Notes: a model not told the origin generated them from the letters alone. Positions 26,170 to 34,860 are shown, numbered from the stretch's first letter. The stretch is DNA of 39,169 bases from Rhodospirillales bacterium (GCA_009377525.1 WHTW01000069.1:1-39169); one strand, 5' to 3'. Numbers and translations are program-made.

Positions 26170-26261
26170 CCTCTCCCCCGCCAGGGGGAGAGGCTAGGTG
26201 AGGGGGCTTCGACAGCTCGTGCAACCCCCTCACCCAACCTCTCCCCCTAGCGGGGGAGAGG
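26170..26261. repeat. Palindromic intergenic repeat (CCTCTCCCCC family)
   Basis: Outer hairpins CCTCTCCCCC-GCCA-GGGGGAGAGG (26170-26193) and CCTCTCCCCCTAGCGGGGGAGAGG (26238-26261) flank an inner inverted pair GTGAGGGGG/CCCCCTCAC. The whole unit is itself palindromic. Similar elements are common between genes in many GC-rich Proteobacteria. It separates the sigma/anti-sigma pair from the CMD gene and probably limits read-through. Confidence 0.85.
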
Positions 26262-26282
26262 AGCAATGAGCGAGGGGAGCCG

Positions 26283-26831
26283 ATGCCGCGCATTCCGTAC
26301 TACGAAGTCGAAAACGCCACCGGCAAGCACGCCGAGTTCCTCGACAAGCTGAAGCCGCACCTCAACATCTACCGCATGCTGGCGAACTCCGAGGCCGGGC
26401 TGAAGGGCTTCATCCGCATGGGCAACGCGCTGCTCTATCGCTGCGAGCTCGATGCCCAGCTGCGCGAGCTCGCGATCCTGCGCGTCGGTCGGCTCAGCCG
26501 CGCGGCCTACGAGGTCTTCCAGCACGAGCGCATCGCCCGCGAGGCCGGTGTCGCCGAGGAGAAGATCGCCGCCCTGCGCGACGCCACCATCGAGGCTGCC
26601 GTGTTCACCGACAACGAGAAGGCCGTGCTGCGCTACACCGACGACGTGGTGCGCAACGTCAAGGCGTCGGATAAGACGTTGAAGGCCGTCCAGGGCTTCC
26701 TCACGCCGGGCGCGGTGGTCGAGCTCACGCTGACCATCGGCTACTACATGATGGTCTGCCGCCTGCTCGAGACCACCGGCGTCGAGGGCGAGGAGGGGCA
26801 GGCGGAGTGGCTGAAGACGGCGAAGTTGTAG
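26283..26831 (+). CDS. Carboxymuconolactone decarboxylase (CMD)-family protein
   Basis: The product is 182 aa with the all-helical CMD/AhpD-like fold: an N-terminal RIPYYEVENATGKHAEFLDK segment, then LRELAILRVGRLSRAAYEVF with the following HERIAREAG helix. The AhpD C-x2-C redox pair is absent, so it is not an AhpD-type peroxidase partner. The ribosome-binding site GAGGGGAG precedes ATG 26283. The MlrC-like gene begins 10 bases after its stop, so they form an operon. Exact reaction unknown. Confidence 0.82.
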   Translation: MPRIPYYEVENATGKHAEFLDKLKPHLNIYRMLANSEAGLKGFIRMGNALLYRCELDAQLRELAILRVGRLSRAAYEVFQHERIAREAGVAEEKIAALRDATIEAAVFTDNEKAVLRYTDDVVRNVKASDKTLKAVQGFLTPGAVVELTLTIGYYMMVCRLLETTGVEGEEGQAEWLKTAKL

Positions 26832-26841
26832 AGGTTCGGCA

Positions 26842-28375
26842 ATGGCGTACCGCGTCCTGATCGCGCAGTTCATGCATGAGACGAACACGTTCTCGAAACT
26901 GGCAACCACGCTCGACGACTACCGCAAGCGCTGGCTGATCGAGGGCGAGGCGATGGTGCCGCGCTTCACCGGCACCAAGAACGAGATCGGCGGCTACATC
27001 GATTCGGCAAAGAAGTACGGCTGGCAGCCGGAGTGGGCGGGCGCGGCCAACGCCACGCCGTCGGGCAAGCTCACCAGGGAAACCTGGGAGACGATCCGCG
27101 ATATGATCGTCAATGCCGCCAAGAAGGCCGGCACGCTCGACGGCATTTGCCTGTCGCTGCACGGGGCGATGGTGACGGAAACCGAGGACGACGCCGAGGG
27201 CGCGCTGCTCGAATTGTTGCGCGGCGTGGTCGGGCCGGACCTGCCGATCGCCGTGACGCTCGACCTGCACGCCAACGCCACGGTCCGCATGGCCAGGAAC
27301 GCCAACGCGCTGATCAGCTATCGCACCTATCCGCACATCGACGGTTATGAGCGCGCCGCGCAGGCGGCGGCACTGGTGCAGGCGGCGATGGAAGGCAAGA
27401 AGAAGCCGCGTTGCCTCCTGGTGCAGCCCGCCATGCTGGAAGGTGCGGAGCACGGGCGCACGACGCAGGCCGGCCTGATGCTCGATCTGCTGGCCAAGGC
27501 CGACGGCTTCGAGAAGGAGTCGGGCATCGACGCCGTCAGCATCCAGGCGGGCTTCACCTGGGCCGACATTCCCTACACGGGTCCGTCGATCGCGGTCGGC
27601 CACGAGCCTGGAGCGGAGGCGCGCGCCAAGGCGATCGCGGCCGAGCTCATAGACGAGATCTGGCGGCGACGCGAAGAGGGGGCGAAGTCCTACTATCGGC
27701 CGATCGCCGACGGCATCGCCGCGGCACGCTCCTTCCAAGAGGGGGCGGGGGTGGGCAAGAAAGGTCCGCTGGTCATCGCCGACGGCACCGACAATCCGGG
27801 TGGCGGCGGCTACAACGACACCACGCCCGTGCTGAAGGCGCTGATCGATGCCGGCATCGAGAACGCGGCGTTCGGCACGATCTACGATCCGGGCACTGTG
27901 CAGCAGGCGATCAAGGCGGGGCGTCGGCGCGGAGATCGAGGTCAGCCTGGGCGGCCACACCGATCCGGCGATGGGCGCGCCAGTGAAGACCAAGGCGATC
28001 GTCAGGATGCTGTCGGACGGCAGCTTCAAGAACGACGGGCCGATGAATGCCGGCGTCGAGACGTCGATGGGGCCGACGGCGGTGCTGCGCATCGGCGGCA
28101 TCGACGTGGTGACGATCTCCAACCGCATCCAGACCATCGACCTGCAGGTGTTTTTGAGCCAGGGCATCGATCCCACGGCCAAGCGCGTGCTGGTGGTCAA
28201 GAGCGTGCAGCACTTCCGCGCCGCCTACGCGCCGATCGCGCGCGAGATCGTGCTGGTCGATTCCGGCGGCATCTGCTCGCCCGACATCTCGCGGCTCGAG
28301 TTCACCAAGCTGCGCCGGCCGATCTGGCCGTTCGACGGCATCAACGAACCTTACGCGGGCGCGCGTCCCATCTAG
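26842..28375 (+). pseudogene. MlrC-like M81 family metallopeptidase, interrupted by a one-base frameshift
   Basis: The first frame (26842 to about 27921) carries the MlrC N-terminal half: FMHETNTFS, and the zinc-ligand region VTLDLHANAT with YRTYPHIDGYER. At GCGGGGCGTC (27916-27925) one extra G in a four-G run shifts the frame. With GGG instead, the sequence continues as AGVGAEIEVSLGGHTDPAMG to the C-terminus (ILL-type SVQHFRAAYAPIA..., PIWPFDG) and stops at 28375. The corrected protein is about 510 aa, normal for M81 proteins. MlrC itself degrades linearised microcystin; relatives act on unknown small peptides. Either a real inactivating slip or a read error. The TAG stop lies in the CTAG of a palindromic element. 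Confidence 0.85.
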
Positions 28376-28422
28376 AGCACAATCCGTCCCAGCTGGAATC
28401 GGCCGGCCGGATCGTGCTCTAG
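28372..28422. repeat. CTAG-bounded palindromic element, short copy 2 (51 bases)
   Basis: CTAGAGCAC at the left and GTGCTCTAG at the right are perfect inverted ends, with further pairing AATCCG/CGGAT inside. It resembles only hairpin B of the longer copies, in degenerate form. The left CTAG provides the TAG stop of the MlrC-like gene and the right CTAG provides the TAG stop of the convergent oxygenase gene, so the element is exactly the whole intergenic space. Confidence 0.85.
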
Positions 28423-29468
28423 GCTTTCGCGCGGAAGAACGTGGTCAGCACGAAGCGCCGGCCGCGCGTCACCGGCAGCGCCTGGTGCAGCAGCGAGCAG
28501 GAGAAGACGGCGGCGCCGCCCGCGGGCGGGCTCACGCGGACGCCGGCAAATTCGGGAAAGACCAGCTCGCCGCCCTCGAAATCGTCGTTGAGGTTGAGCG
28601 ACACGGCGAAGGCGCGATCGGCCGTGGTCGGCGCGCCGTTGTCGCGATGGGCGCCGAAGAAGTGTTTTCCGTCGGCGCTGTAGGACAGCACGACATGCGA
28701 ATCGAAAGTGAACTGGCGGTCGAAGGCGAAGACCTTGGTGAGTTCCGGTCCGATGCGGTAGGCCAGGCGGTCCGAGATCGCCTTCAGCATCATCGGCTCG
28801 ACGATCGTGTAGTCCTCGGTCCTCTTAAGATGATCCATGTTGACGTTGCCGTAGCGGCTCGAGACGCCGCTGTCCTTGTGGTCGCCCTTGCCCCACAGCC
28901 GCACGAGCTGCGTGCAGAAGTCAGGTTCGAAGACGCGCGGCAGCACCAGGACCGGCGCCATCGGCGTCGTCACCAGCAGGTCGCGCCCGCCGTCACTGCG
29001 CGCTGAGCGGGCGAGCCCGTCCATCGCCTCCGCCGCGGCGGGGAGCGCCCGGCTGTCGAAGGTCCCGGCGACGCGCTGGTTGGGATCGAGCACGATCACG
29101 CGCATGCGCAAGGCGCCGGCGGGTCCGAGGCCCATGCCGCCCTGGGCCAGCAATGCGGTCAGGAACTTTCTGTCGGGATCGCAGAGCAGCAGCGGCGCCT
29201 CTCGCGTGCCGCCGAGCTTGGACCAGGGTGCCGATGCGTTGGCCACGGCGTTGCCGGCGACCACGACCGGAACGACGGAGGCCTTCGCGCACGCATCGAT
29301 CAGGCTGGAGAACTGGCCGGCATCAAGGTTGGCGAGATCGTCGACGGCGACCAGAGCCACGGGCGCGCCGGTGAACGACCAGATGAACTTGCGCAGCTTG
29401 CCGTCGAGGCCGGGCAGGGCGAAGTCGGGGACGCGGTCACCGGGACGAAGGCTGAGCGCGTTTGTCAT
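28419..29468 (-). CDS. 2OG-Fe(II) oxygenase with N-terminal peroxiredoxin-like domain
   Basis: The product is 349 aa. Residues about 1-160 resemble a redoxin/AhpC-like fold (RPGDRVPDFALPGLDGK...), but no peroxidatic cysteine stands at the usual TxxC site; FIWSFTGAPVALV occupies that region. Residues about 170-349 form a double-stranded beta-helix dioxygenase: FGAHRDNG gives the H-x-D pair, LLHQALPVTRGRRFVLTTFF gives the distal His and the 2OG-binding Arg. Prolyl-4-hydroxylase-like chemistry is expected. The ATG at 29468 is chosen; a TTG five codons upstream (29483) is possible. It ends in a palindromic element that also ends the MlrC-like gene. Confidence 0.8.
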   Translation of the reverse strand: MTNALSLRPGDRVPDFALPGLDGKLRKFIWSFTGAPVALVAVDDLANLDAGQFSSLIDACAKASVVPVVVAGNAVANASAPWSKLGGTREAPLLLCDPDRKFLTALLAQGGMGLGPAGALRMRVIVLDPNQRVAGTFDSRALPAAAEAMDGLARSARSDGGRDLLVTTPMAPVLVLPRVFEPDFCTQLVRLWGKGDHKDSGVSSRYGNVNMDHLKRTEDYTIVEPMMLKAISDRLAYRIGPELTKVFAFDRQFTFDSHVVLSYSADGKHFFGAHRDNGAPTTADRAFAVSLNLNDDFEGGELVFPEFAGVRVSPPAGGAAVFSCSLLHQALPVTRGRRFVLTTFFRAKA

Positions 29469-29489
29469 CGGTTCCGGCGGCAAGGAAAA

Positions 29490-29564
29490 TGGTGGGCGCT
29501 GTAGGGATTGAACCTACGACCCCACCCGTGTGAAGGGTGTGCTCTCCCGCTGAGCTAAGCGCCC
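29490..29564 (-). tRNA. tRNA-Val (anticodon CAC)
   Basis: Read on the minus strand, the acceptor stem GGGCGCT pairs with AGCGCCC, followed by discriminator A and an encoded CCA (29492-29490). The D-arm (TAGCTCAGC-GGGAGAGCA), the anticodon arm CACCC-TTCACAC-GGGTG and the T-arm (GTAGG-TTCAATC-CCTAC) are all well formed. The anticodon CAC reads GUG, valine. It stands alone between the oxygenase and gph genes. Confidence 0.95.
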
Positions 29565-29611
29565 GGAAGGGGCGCGTATAGGGCCTGCAGGCGAAACCGT
29601 CAACTTGGCCA

Positions 29612-30313
29612 TCAACGGGCGGCAATCTGCCCCAGCGCGTCGGGCAGGGCGTCGAAGCGATCGATCACGGCCTCGGCGCCGAGCTCGCTGGCGGGCTTGG
29701 CGGTATAGCCCCAGCTCACCAGCACGGCCGGCAGCCCCGCGGCGTGGGCGGCGGCGACGTCGTGGATGGAATCGCCGATCATCACCGCACGGTCGCGATG
29801 GCCGCCCATCTTGTCGATCAGCTGCAGGATGTGGCCGGGATCGGGCTTGCGCACCGTGAAGGTGTCGGCGCCGGCCACGGCGGTGATCGGCGGCATCAGC
29901 TTCAGGTGCTTCAGGATGATGCGCGAGGGGTTCTCGAACTTGTTGGTGCACACACCTTGCCTCAGGCCCATCCGATCGAAGCGGGCGACGACCTCGGCCA
30001 CGCCATCGAACGCCGTCGTGTGGCTCACGGGGTCGGCCTCGTAGCAGCGCACGAACTCGCGCGTGACGGCGCTCGCCTCGGCCTCGTCGAGGGGGCGGCC
30101 GGCCTTGGCGAAGGCGCGGCGCATGGTGACCTTGCTGCCTTCGCCCATGAACTGGCGGGCATCGTCGTCGCTGATCGGCGGCAGGCCGTGGGCGGCCAGC
30201 ACCCGGCTCACCGCCACGCACATGTCGCGGGCGCTGTCGATCAGGGTGCCGTCGAGGTCGTAGATCACGGTGTCGAAGCGGCTGGCGATCAGATTGTCGG
30301 CATTGGGGTGCAT
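29612..30313 (-). CDS. gph: HAD-family phosphoglycolate phosphatase
   Basis: The product is 233 aa. HAD motif I is YDLDGTLIDSARD, motif II is the CTNKF segment, motif III is the Lys in VRKPDP, and motif IV is MIGDSIHDVAAAHAAG. A four-helix cap typical of subclass I (Gph/CbbZ-like) lies between motifs I and II. It would dephosphorylate 2-phosphoglycolate or a related small phosphoester in the cytosol. AAGGAG lies 5 bases before ATG 30313. It is divergent from glmU, with only 58 bases for both promoters. Confidence 0.85.
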   Translation of the reverse strand: MHPNADNLIASRFDTVIYDLDGTLIDSARDMCVAVSRVLAAHGLPPISDDDARQFMGEGSKVTMRRAFAKAGRPLDEAEASAVTREFVRCYEADPVSHTTAFDGVAEVVARFDRMGLRQGVCTNKFENPSRIILKHLKLMPPITAVAGADTFTVRKPDPGHILQLIDKMGGHRDRAVMIGDSIHDVAAAHAAGLPAVLVSWGYTAKPASELGAEAVIDRFDALPDALGQIAAR

Positions 30314-30371
30314 GGGAACTCCTTAGCACATCCGTCTTGCGGGACCGCCAGCCCCATGGCATCGGACGGGC

Positions 30372-31730
30372 ATGAAATCGCCCATCGCCGTGGTGGTGCT
30401 GGCCGCCGGGGCCGGAACGCGCATGAAGTCGGCCCTGCCGAAGGTCCTCCATCCCCTGGCCGGATGGCCGATGGTGCGCCATGTGCTGGAGAGCGCGGCC
30501 CGCCTGAAGCCCAGCCGTATCGTCGGCGTGGTGGCACCGGGCGCCAAGGACGTGGCCGCCGCCTTCGCCCCGCATTCCAGGACGGTCCAGCGCACGCCGC
30601 TCGGCACCGGCCACGCCACCAAAACCGCGCTACCTGCCCTCAAGGGCCATCGCGGTCCCGTGCTGGTGGTCTATGCCGATGCCCCCTTGATCACGACGGC
30701 CACCCTGCAGCGCCTGGTCGACGCCTGTCGCAAGGCCAAGTCCGCCGTCGGCGTGCTGGGCTTCGTCGCCAGGGATCCGTCGCCCTACGGCCGGTTGATC
30801 ATGCGCGACGGCAGGCTGGAACGGATCGTCGAGAGCCGCGATGCCGATGCGACCGAGAAGGCGATCGACTTCTGCAATTCCGGCGTGATGTGCCTGGACG
30901 GCGCGCTGATCGGCTCGCTGCTGGGTGCGATCAAGAACGACAACGTCAAGAGCGAGTTCTATCTGACCGACGCCGTGGCCGCGGCGCGCGCCGCGGGCCA
31001 CGTCACGATCGCGGTCGAAGGCGAAGAAGCGGAATTCCAGGGCATCAACTCGCGCGCCGAGCTGGCGGTGGCAGAGAAGACCCTGCAGCAGCGCTTGCGC
31101 GCGGCTGCGTTCGAGGCAGGCGTCAGCATGGCCGATCCCGATACGGTCTGGCTCGCCGCCGATACGAAGTTCGCGGCCGACGTCACGATCGGCCCCAACG
31201 TGCGCTTCGGCCCCGGCGTCAGCGTGGCGTCAGGGACGGAGATCAGGGCCTTCTGCGACATCGAAGGCGCCCGCATCGGCCGCGATGCCATCATCGGCCC
31301 GTTCGCCCGCATCCGGCCGGGCTCCGACGTTGCCGACCAGGTCCATATCGGGAACTTCGTCGAGCTCAAGGCCACCCGCATGGGCCGCGGCGCCAAGGCC
31401 AACCACCTGGCTTATCTCGGCGATGCCGACATCGGCGCGGCCTCCAACATCGGCGCTGGCACGATCGCGGTGAACTACGACGGCTACGGCAAGTGGCGCA
31501 CCGTGGTCGGCGCCGATGCCTTCGTCGGCTCCAACAGCTCCCTGGTCGCACCGGTGAAGATCGGCCGCGGCGCCAACGTGACGGCAGGCAGCGTCATCAC
31601 CGAGGACGTCCCGGCCGGCGCGGTGGCCTTCGGCCGGGCCCGCCAGGTCACAAAGAAGGGGCGGGCCGCGCCGCTTCGTGCGAAACTGAAGGCCCGTGCG
31701 GCGGCTGCCAAGCGGGCCAAGAACAAATAG
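30372..31730 (+). CDS. glmU: Bifunctional GlmU: UDP-GlcNAc pyrophosphorylase / GlcN-1-P acetyltransferase
   Basis: The product is 452 aa, normal length. The N-terminal nucleotidyltransferase has LAAGAGTRMKSALPKVLHPL, with LGTGHATKTALP and VYADAPLI further in. The C-terminal left-handed beta-helix is made of hexapeptide repeats (VTIGPNVRFGPGVSV..., IGPFARIRPGS) with the acetyl-CoA site NYDGYGK. It makes UDP-GlcNAc for peptidoglycan and lipid A from the product of GlmS (after GlmM). The C-terminus is Lys/Ala-rich. glmS follows 40 bases later, so they form an amino-sugar operon. Confidence 0.95.
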   Translation: MKSPIAVVVLAAGAGTRMKSALPKVLHPLAGWPMVRHVLESAARLKPSRIVGVVAPGAKDVAAAFAPHSRTVQRTPLGTGHATKTALPALKGHRGPVLVVYADAPLITTATLQRLVDACRKAKSAVGVLGFVARDPSPYGRLIMRDGRLERIVESRDADATEKAIDFCNSGVMCLDGALIGSLLGAIKNDNVKSEFYLTDAVAAARAAGHVTIAVEGEEAEFQGINSRAELAVAEKTLQQRLRAAAFEAGVSMADPDTVWLAADTKFAADVTIGPNVRFGPGVSVASGTEIRAFCDIEGARIGRDAIIGPFARIRPGSDVADQVHIGNFVELKATRMGRGAKANHLAYLGDADIGAASNIGAGTIAVNYDGYGKWRTVVGADAFVGSNSSLVAPVKIGRGANVTAGSVITEDVPAGAVAFGRARQVTKKGRAAPLRAKLKARAAAAKRAKNK

Positions 31731-31770
31731 CTCTCCCCCTCTCGGACGACCTTCCCCCTCGGACGATCCC

Positions 31771-33594
31771 ATGTGCGGCATCATCGGAATCATCGGCAAG
31801 GCTCCCGTCACCCCCTTGCTGGTCGAGGCGCTGAAGCGCCTGGAGTATCGCGGTTATGATTCGGCCGGAGTCGCCACCCTGGTCAACGGCCACATCGAGC
31901 GCCGGCGCGCCGAAGGCAAGCTTGTGAACCTCGAGGCGCGGCTCGGCAGCGAACCATTGCCGGGCACGATCGGCATCGGCCACACACGCTGGGCGACCCA
32001 CGGCAAGCCCTCCGAGCGCAATGCCCATCCCATCGCCACCGATCGCGTGGCGATCGTGCACAACGGCATCATCGAGAACTTCCAGGAACTGAAGGACGAG
32101 CTTCTGGCCGAAGGCCGCCGCTTCGACAGCGACACCGACACCGAGGTGGTGGCGCAGCTCCTGACCTCGCATCTCGAGCGCCAGCTCTCGCCCGAGGAGG
32201 CGATGGGCAAGTCGATGGAGCGCCTGCGCGGCGCCTTTGCCCTGGTCGCCCTGTTCAGCGGCCGCCACGACATCCTGATGGGCGCGCGCCGCGGCAGCTC
32301 GCTGGCGGTCGGCTATGGCGACGGCGAGATGTACATCGGCACCGACGCGCTGGCGCTGGCGCCCTTCACCAAGCGCGTCACCTATCTCGAGGACGACGAC
32401 TGGGTCGTGCTCGACGCCAAGGGCGCGACGATCTTCCAGGGGCACGAGGAAGTACAGCGCGAGATCCGCCAGAGCGGCATCTCGGGCGCCATGATGGGCA
32501 AGGGCAATCACCGCCACTTCATGGTGAAGGAGATCTACGAACAGCCCGCCGTCGTCGGCGACACGCTGCAGACCTATCTCGATCCCGCCACGCGCAAGGT
32601 CACGCTGCCGGCGCTGCCGTTCGACTGGGCCAAGGTTTCGCGGCTGACCATCACCGCCTGCGGCACGGCCTGCTTTGCCGGCATGGTGGCCAAGTACTGG
32701 TTCGAGAAGCTGGCGCGCCTGCCGGTCGAGGTCGAGGTCGCGTCGGAGTTCCGCTATCGCGAGCCGCCGTTGCCCGAGGGCGGCGTCTGCATCGCCATCT
32801 CGCAGTCGGGCGAGACCATCGACACCCTGGCGGCGCTGCGTTACGCCAAGGCGCAGAAGCAGACCATCCTGTCCGTCGTCAACGTGCCGGAGAGCGCGAT
32901 CGCCCGCGAATCGCACGTCGTGCTGCCGACGCTGGCCGGCCCGGAGATCGGCGTCGCGTCGACCAAGGCCTTCACCACGCAGCTCACCGTGCTGCTGGTG
33001 GCTGCGATCGCCGCCGGCCGTGCGCGCGGAGTGCTGTCGCAGGAGGAGGAGGCGCGGCTGGCCAACGCGCTGATCGAGCTGCCGGCGCACATCAACGAGG
33101 CGCTGAACATGGAGGAGCAGTACCGGCGCATCGCCGAGGACATCCTCGCCGAGGCGCGTGACGTGCTCTACCTCGGGCGCGGTTCGGCCTTCCCGATCGC
33201 CCTCGAAGGCGCACTGAAGCTCAAGGAGATCTCCTATATCCACGCCGAGGGCTATGCCGGCGGCGAGATGAAGCATGGGCCGATCGCGCTGATCGACGAA
33301 GCGGTGCCGGTCGTCGTGGTGGCGCCGACCGACGCGATCTTCGACAAGATCGCCTCGAACTTCGAGCAGGTGAAGGCGCGCGGCGGCAAGCTGGTGCTGC
33401 TGAGCGATCCGGCAGGCAATGCTCGCCTGGGCGGCCACGCGGCGGCCGCGATCTGCCTGCCCCAGGTCGATCCGATCGTGGCGCCGATCCTCTACACCGT
33501 GCCGGTGCAGTTGCTGGCCTACTACACGGCGGTTGCGAAGGGCACCGACGTCGACCAGCCGCGCAATCTCGCCAAGAGCGTGACGGTGGAGTAG
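31771..33594 (+). CDS. glmS: Glutamine-fructose-6-phosphate aminotransferase (isomerizing), GlmS
   Basis: The product is 607 aa. The start must be ATG 31771, because Cys2 (MCGIIGIIG) is the glutaminase nucleophile exposed after Met removal; the frame is open to 31696, but that extension is glmU overlap. The glutaminase domain (1 to about 230) has EYRGYDSAG, HTRWATHG and NGIIENF. Two SIS domains follow with SQSGETIDT and VLYLGRGSAFPIALEGALKL. The canonical AKSVTVE C-terminus is present. It makes glucosamine-6-phosphate. I saw no glmS ribozyme upstream, as expected outside Gram-positives. Confidence 0.96.
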   Translation: MCGIIGIIGKAPVTPLLVEALKRLEYRGYDSAGVATLVNGHIERRRAEGKLVNLEARLGSEPLPGTIGIGHTRWATHGKPSERNAHPIATDRVAIVHNGIIENFQELKDELLAEGRRFDSDTDTEVVAQLLTSHLERQLSPEEAMGKSMERLRGAFALVALFSGRHDILMGARRGSSLAVGYGDGEMYIGTDALALAPFTKRVTYLEDDDWVVLDAKGATIFQGHEEVQREIRQSGISGAMMGKGNHRHFMVKEIYEQPAVVGDTLQTYLDPATRKVTLPALPFDWAKVSRLTITACGTACFAGMVAKYWFEKLARLPVEVEVASEFRYREPPLPEGGVCIAISQSGETIDTLAALRYAKAQKQTILSVVNVPESAIARESHVVLPTLAGPEIGVASTKAFTTQLTVLLVAAIAAGRARGVLSQEEEARLANALIELPAHINEALNMEEQYRRIAEDILAEARDVLYLGRGSAFPIALEGALKLKEISYIHAEGYAGGEMKHGPIALIDEAVPVVVVAPTDAIFDKIASNFEQVKARGGKLVLLSDPAGNARLGGHAAAAICLPQVDPIVAPILYTVPVQLLAYYTAVAKGTDVDQPRNLAKSVTVE

Positions 33595-33632
33595 CGGAGC
33601 ATGGACCTCCAGATCCGCGCTCCAAATGACGC

Positions 33633-33760
33633 CTAGAGCATATTCCGTTCGGCTGGAATCAGCCGAACGGAATATGCCTGCTGCAACAACTAACCCCAGT
33701 GCGCGCATTCCCGATTTGATGGAACCGCTCGCGGTTCCATCAAATCGGGAATCGCTCTAG
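33633..33760. repeat. CTAG-bounded palindromic element, copy 3 (128 bases, inverted)
   Basis: It begins CTAGAGC (33633-33639) and ends GCTCTAG (33754-33760). Hairpin B comes first (ATATTCCGTTCGGCTG/CAGCCGAACGGAATAT, about 33640-33677), then a 30-base spacer, then hairpin A (ATTCCCGATTTGATGGAACC/its complement, about 33706-33753, with core TGGAACCGC-TC-GCGGTTCCA). The order is the reverse of copy 1, at nearly the same length. The terminal CTAG gives the stop of the EF-hand gene. It separates convergent glmS and the EF-hand gene and may terminate both. Confidence 0.88.
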
Positions 33761-34860
33761 CGCGTTCCCTGCGGCAGGCCCGGCGCCAGGCCTTGCGGCT
33801 GCTGCGGCTGCGGCTGGGCGGCGCGCGGCCGCACCGGGGCGGGGGCCGGGCGCGGCTGAGCGGGCTGGGCCGGCTGCATCGCCTGGATGATGGCCCGCAT
33901 CTTCTTGGTCTCGTTCTCCTGCGCCTTCTTGAACTCGTCCTCCGTGAGGAAGCGGTCCTTGTTGGCGTCGATCTCCAGGAACTGCTTGACCGCCGCACCC
34001 GTCAGCTCGACGCGATCGAGCTGGCTGTCCTTGTTGGCGTCGATCTCGGCGAACTTGCGCAGCACGAGCTGTTTGCGGATGTCGTAGGGCAGCAGGCCCT
34101 TGGCCTGCGGGCCGTCGGCCGGGCCGGTCAGGACGAGATATTCCTGCTGGTTGATCCTGCCGTCGTTGTTCTTGTCGAGCTTGTCGGCCTCGCGCAGCTG
34201 CATGTCGATGAAGTCGTTGATCGCGGCCATGCCCTGGCGGCGGCGCTGCTCGATCTCCTGGCGCGCGGCGGCCTCACGGGCGAGTGAGCGCTGAACGATC
34301 AGGCGCACCTCGGGCTCGGTCACTTTGTTGTCGCGGTCCGTGTCGTACTGGTTGAACTCTGAATGGACCAGCGCCTCGGCCTCGGCGCGCTCGATGAAGT
34401 TGTCGCGGTTGGTGTCGAGGTTCTGGAACTCGGTCTTGGCGCGGTTGCGGCGCTCTTCGAGCTTCGGGCCGTTTGGCACGTCCTGCGAGAAAGGCGGCTC
34501 GGCGACCTTGAGAAACTCCTCGACCGAGAGCTTGCCGTCCTTGTTGGCGTCGAGTTCCTCGAACGACTTCATGCGGTACTTCAGGAAGTCGGCGCGCGAG
34601 ACTTCACCCTTCTTGGCGGTGTCAATTTCCACAAACCATTGCGGCAGGGGAATCGGTGGCGGCGTACCCGTGGCCTGCTGCGTCTGGCCGCCTGGCGCAG
34701 GCGCGGCGGGTGCGCCCGCTGCCGGCGGCGTGGCCTGCGGCGTCGGCTGCGCGGTCGGCGGCCGATTGGCCGGCCAGCCTTGCGTCGGCGGCGTCTGGGC
34801 GGCGGCCGGCAGGCTCATGACAGCGACGGTAAAGAGGAGAGGGCGGAAGAGGCGTTTCAT
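33757..34860 (-). CDS. Secreted EF-hand calcium-binding protein with seven EF-type loops
   Basis: The product is 367 aa. It has an N-terminal signal peptide (MKRLFRPLLFTVAVMSLPAAA, cleavage after AAA-Q), then a Pro/Gln/Ala-rich linker to about residue 75. Seven EF-type loops follow: one degenerate (DTAKKGEVSRADF), then DANKDGKLSVEEF, DTNRDNFIERAEA, DTDRDNKVTEPEV, DKNNDGRINQQEY, DANKDSQLDRVEL and DANKDRFLTEDEF. A Pro/Gln/Arg-rich tail closes the protein. It is likely periplasmic or exported and calcium-binding; partner unknown. The stop TAG lies in the end of the palindromic element. Confidence 0.85.
   Translation of the reverse strand: MKRLFRPLLFTVAVMSLPAAAQTPPTQGWPANRPPTAQPTPQATPPAAGAPAAPAPGGQTQQATGTPPPIPLPQWFVEIDTAKKGEVSRADFLKYRMKSFEELDANKDGKLSVEEFLKVAEPPFSQDVPNGPKLEERRNRAKTEFQNLDTNRDNFIERAEAEALVHSEFNQYDTDRDNKVTEPEVRLIVQRSLAREAAARQEIEQRRRQGMAAINDFIDMQLREADKLDKNNDGRINQQEYLVLTGPADGPQAKGLLPYDIRKQLVLRKFAEIDANKDSQLDRVELTGAAVKQFLEIDANKDRFLTEDEFKKAQENETKKMRAIIQAMQPAQPAQPRPAPAPVRPRAAQPQPQQPQGLAPGLPQGTR

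Noticed and set aside
29490..29564. tRNA-Val gene as attachment site of an island
   Set aside because: I see no integrase and no repeated 3' tRNA fragment within the window, and flanking genes are core functions.
31731..31770. A glmS ribozyme or riboswitch between glmU and glmS
   Set aside because: The gap is only 40 bases, and the ribozyme is known from Gram-positive lineages.
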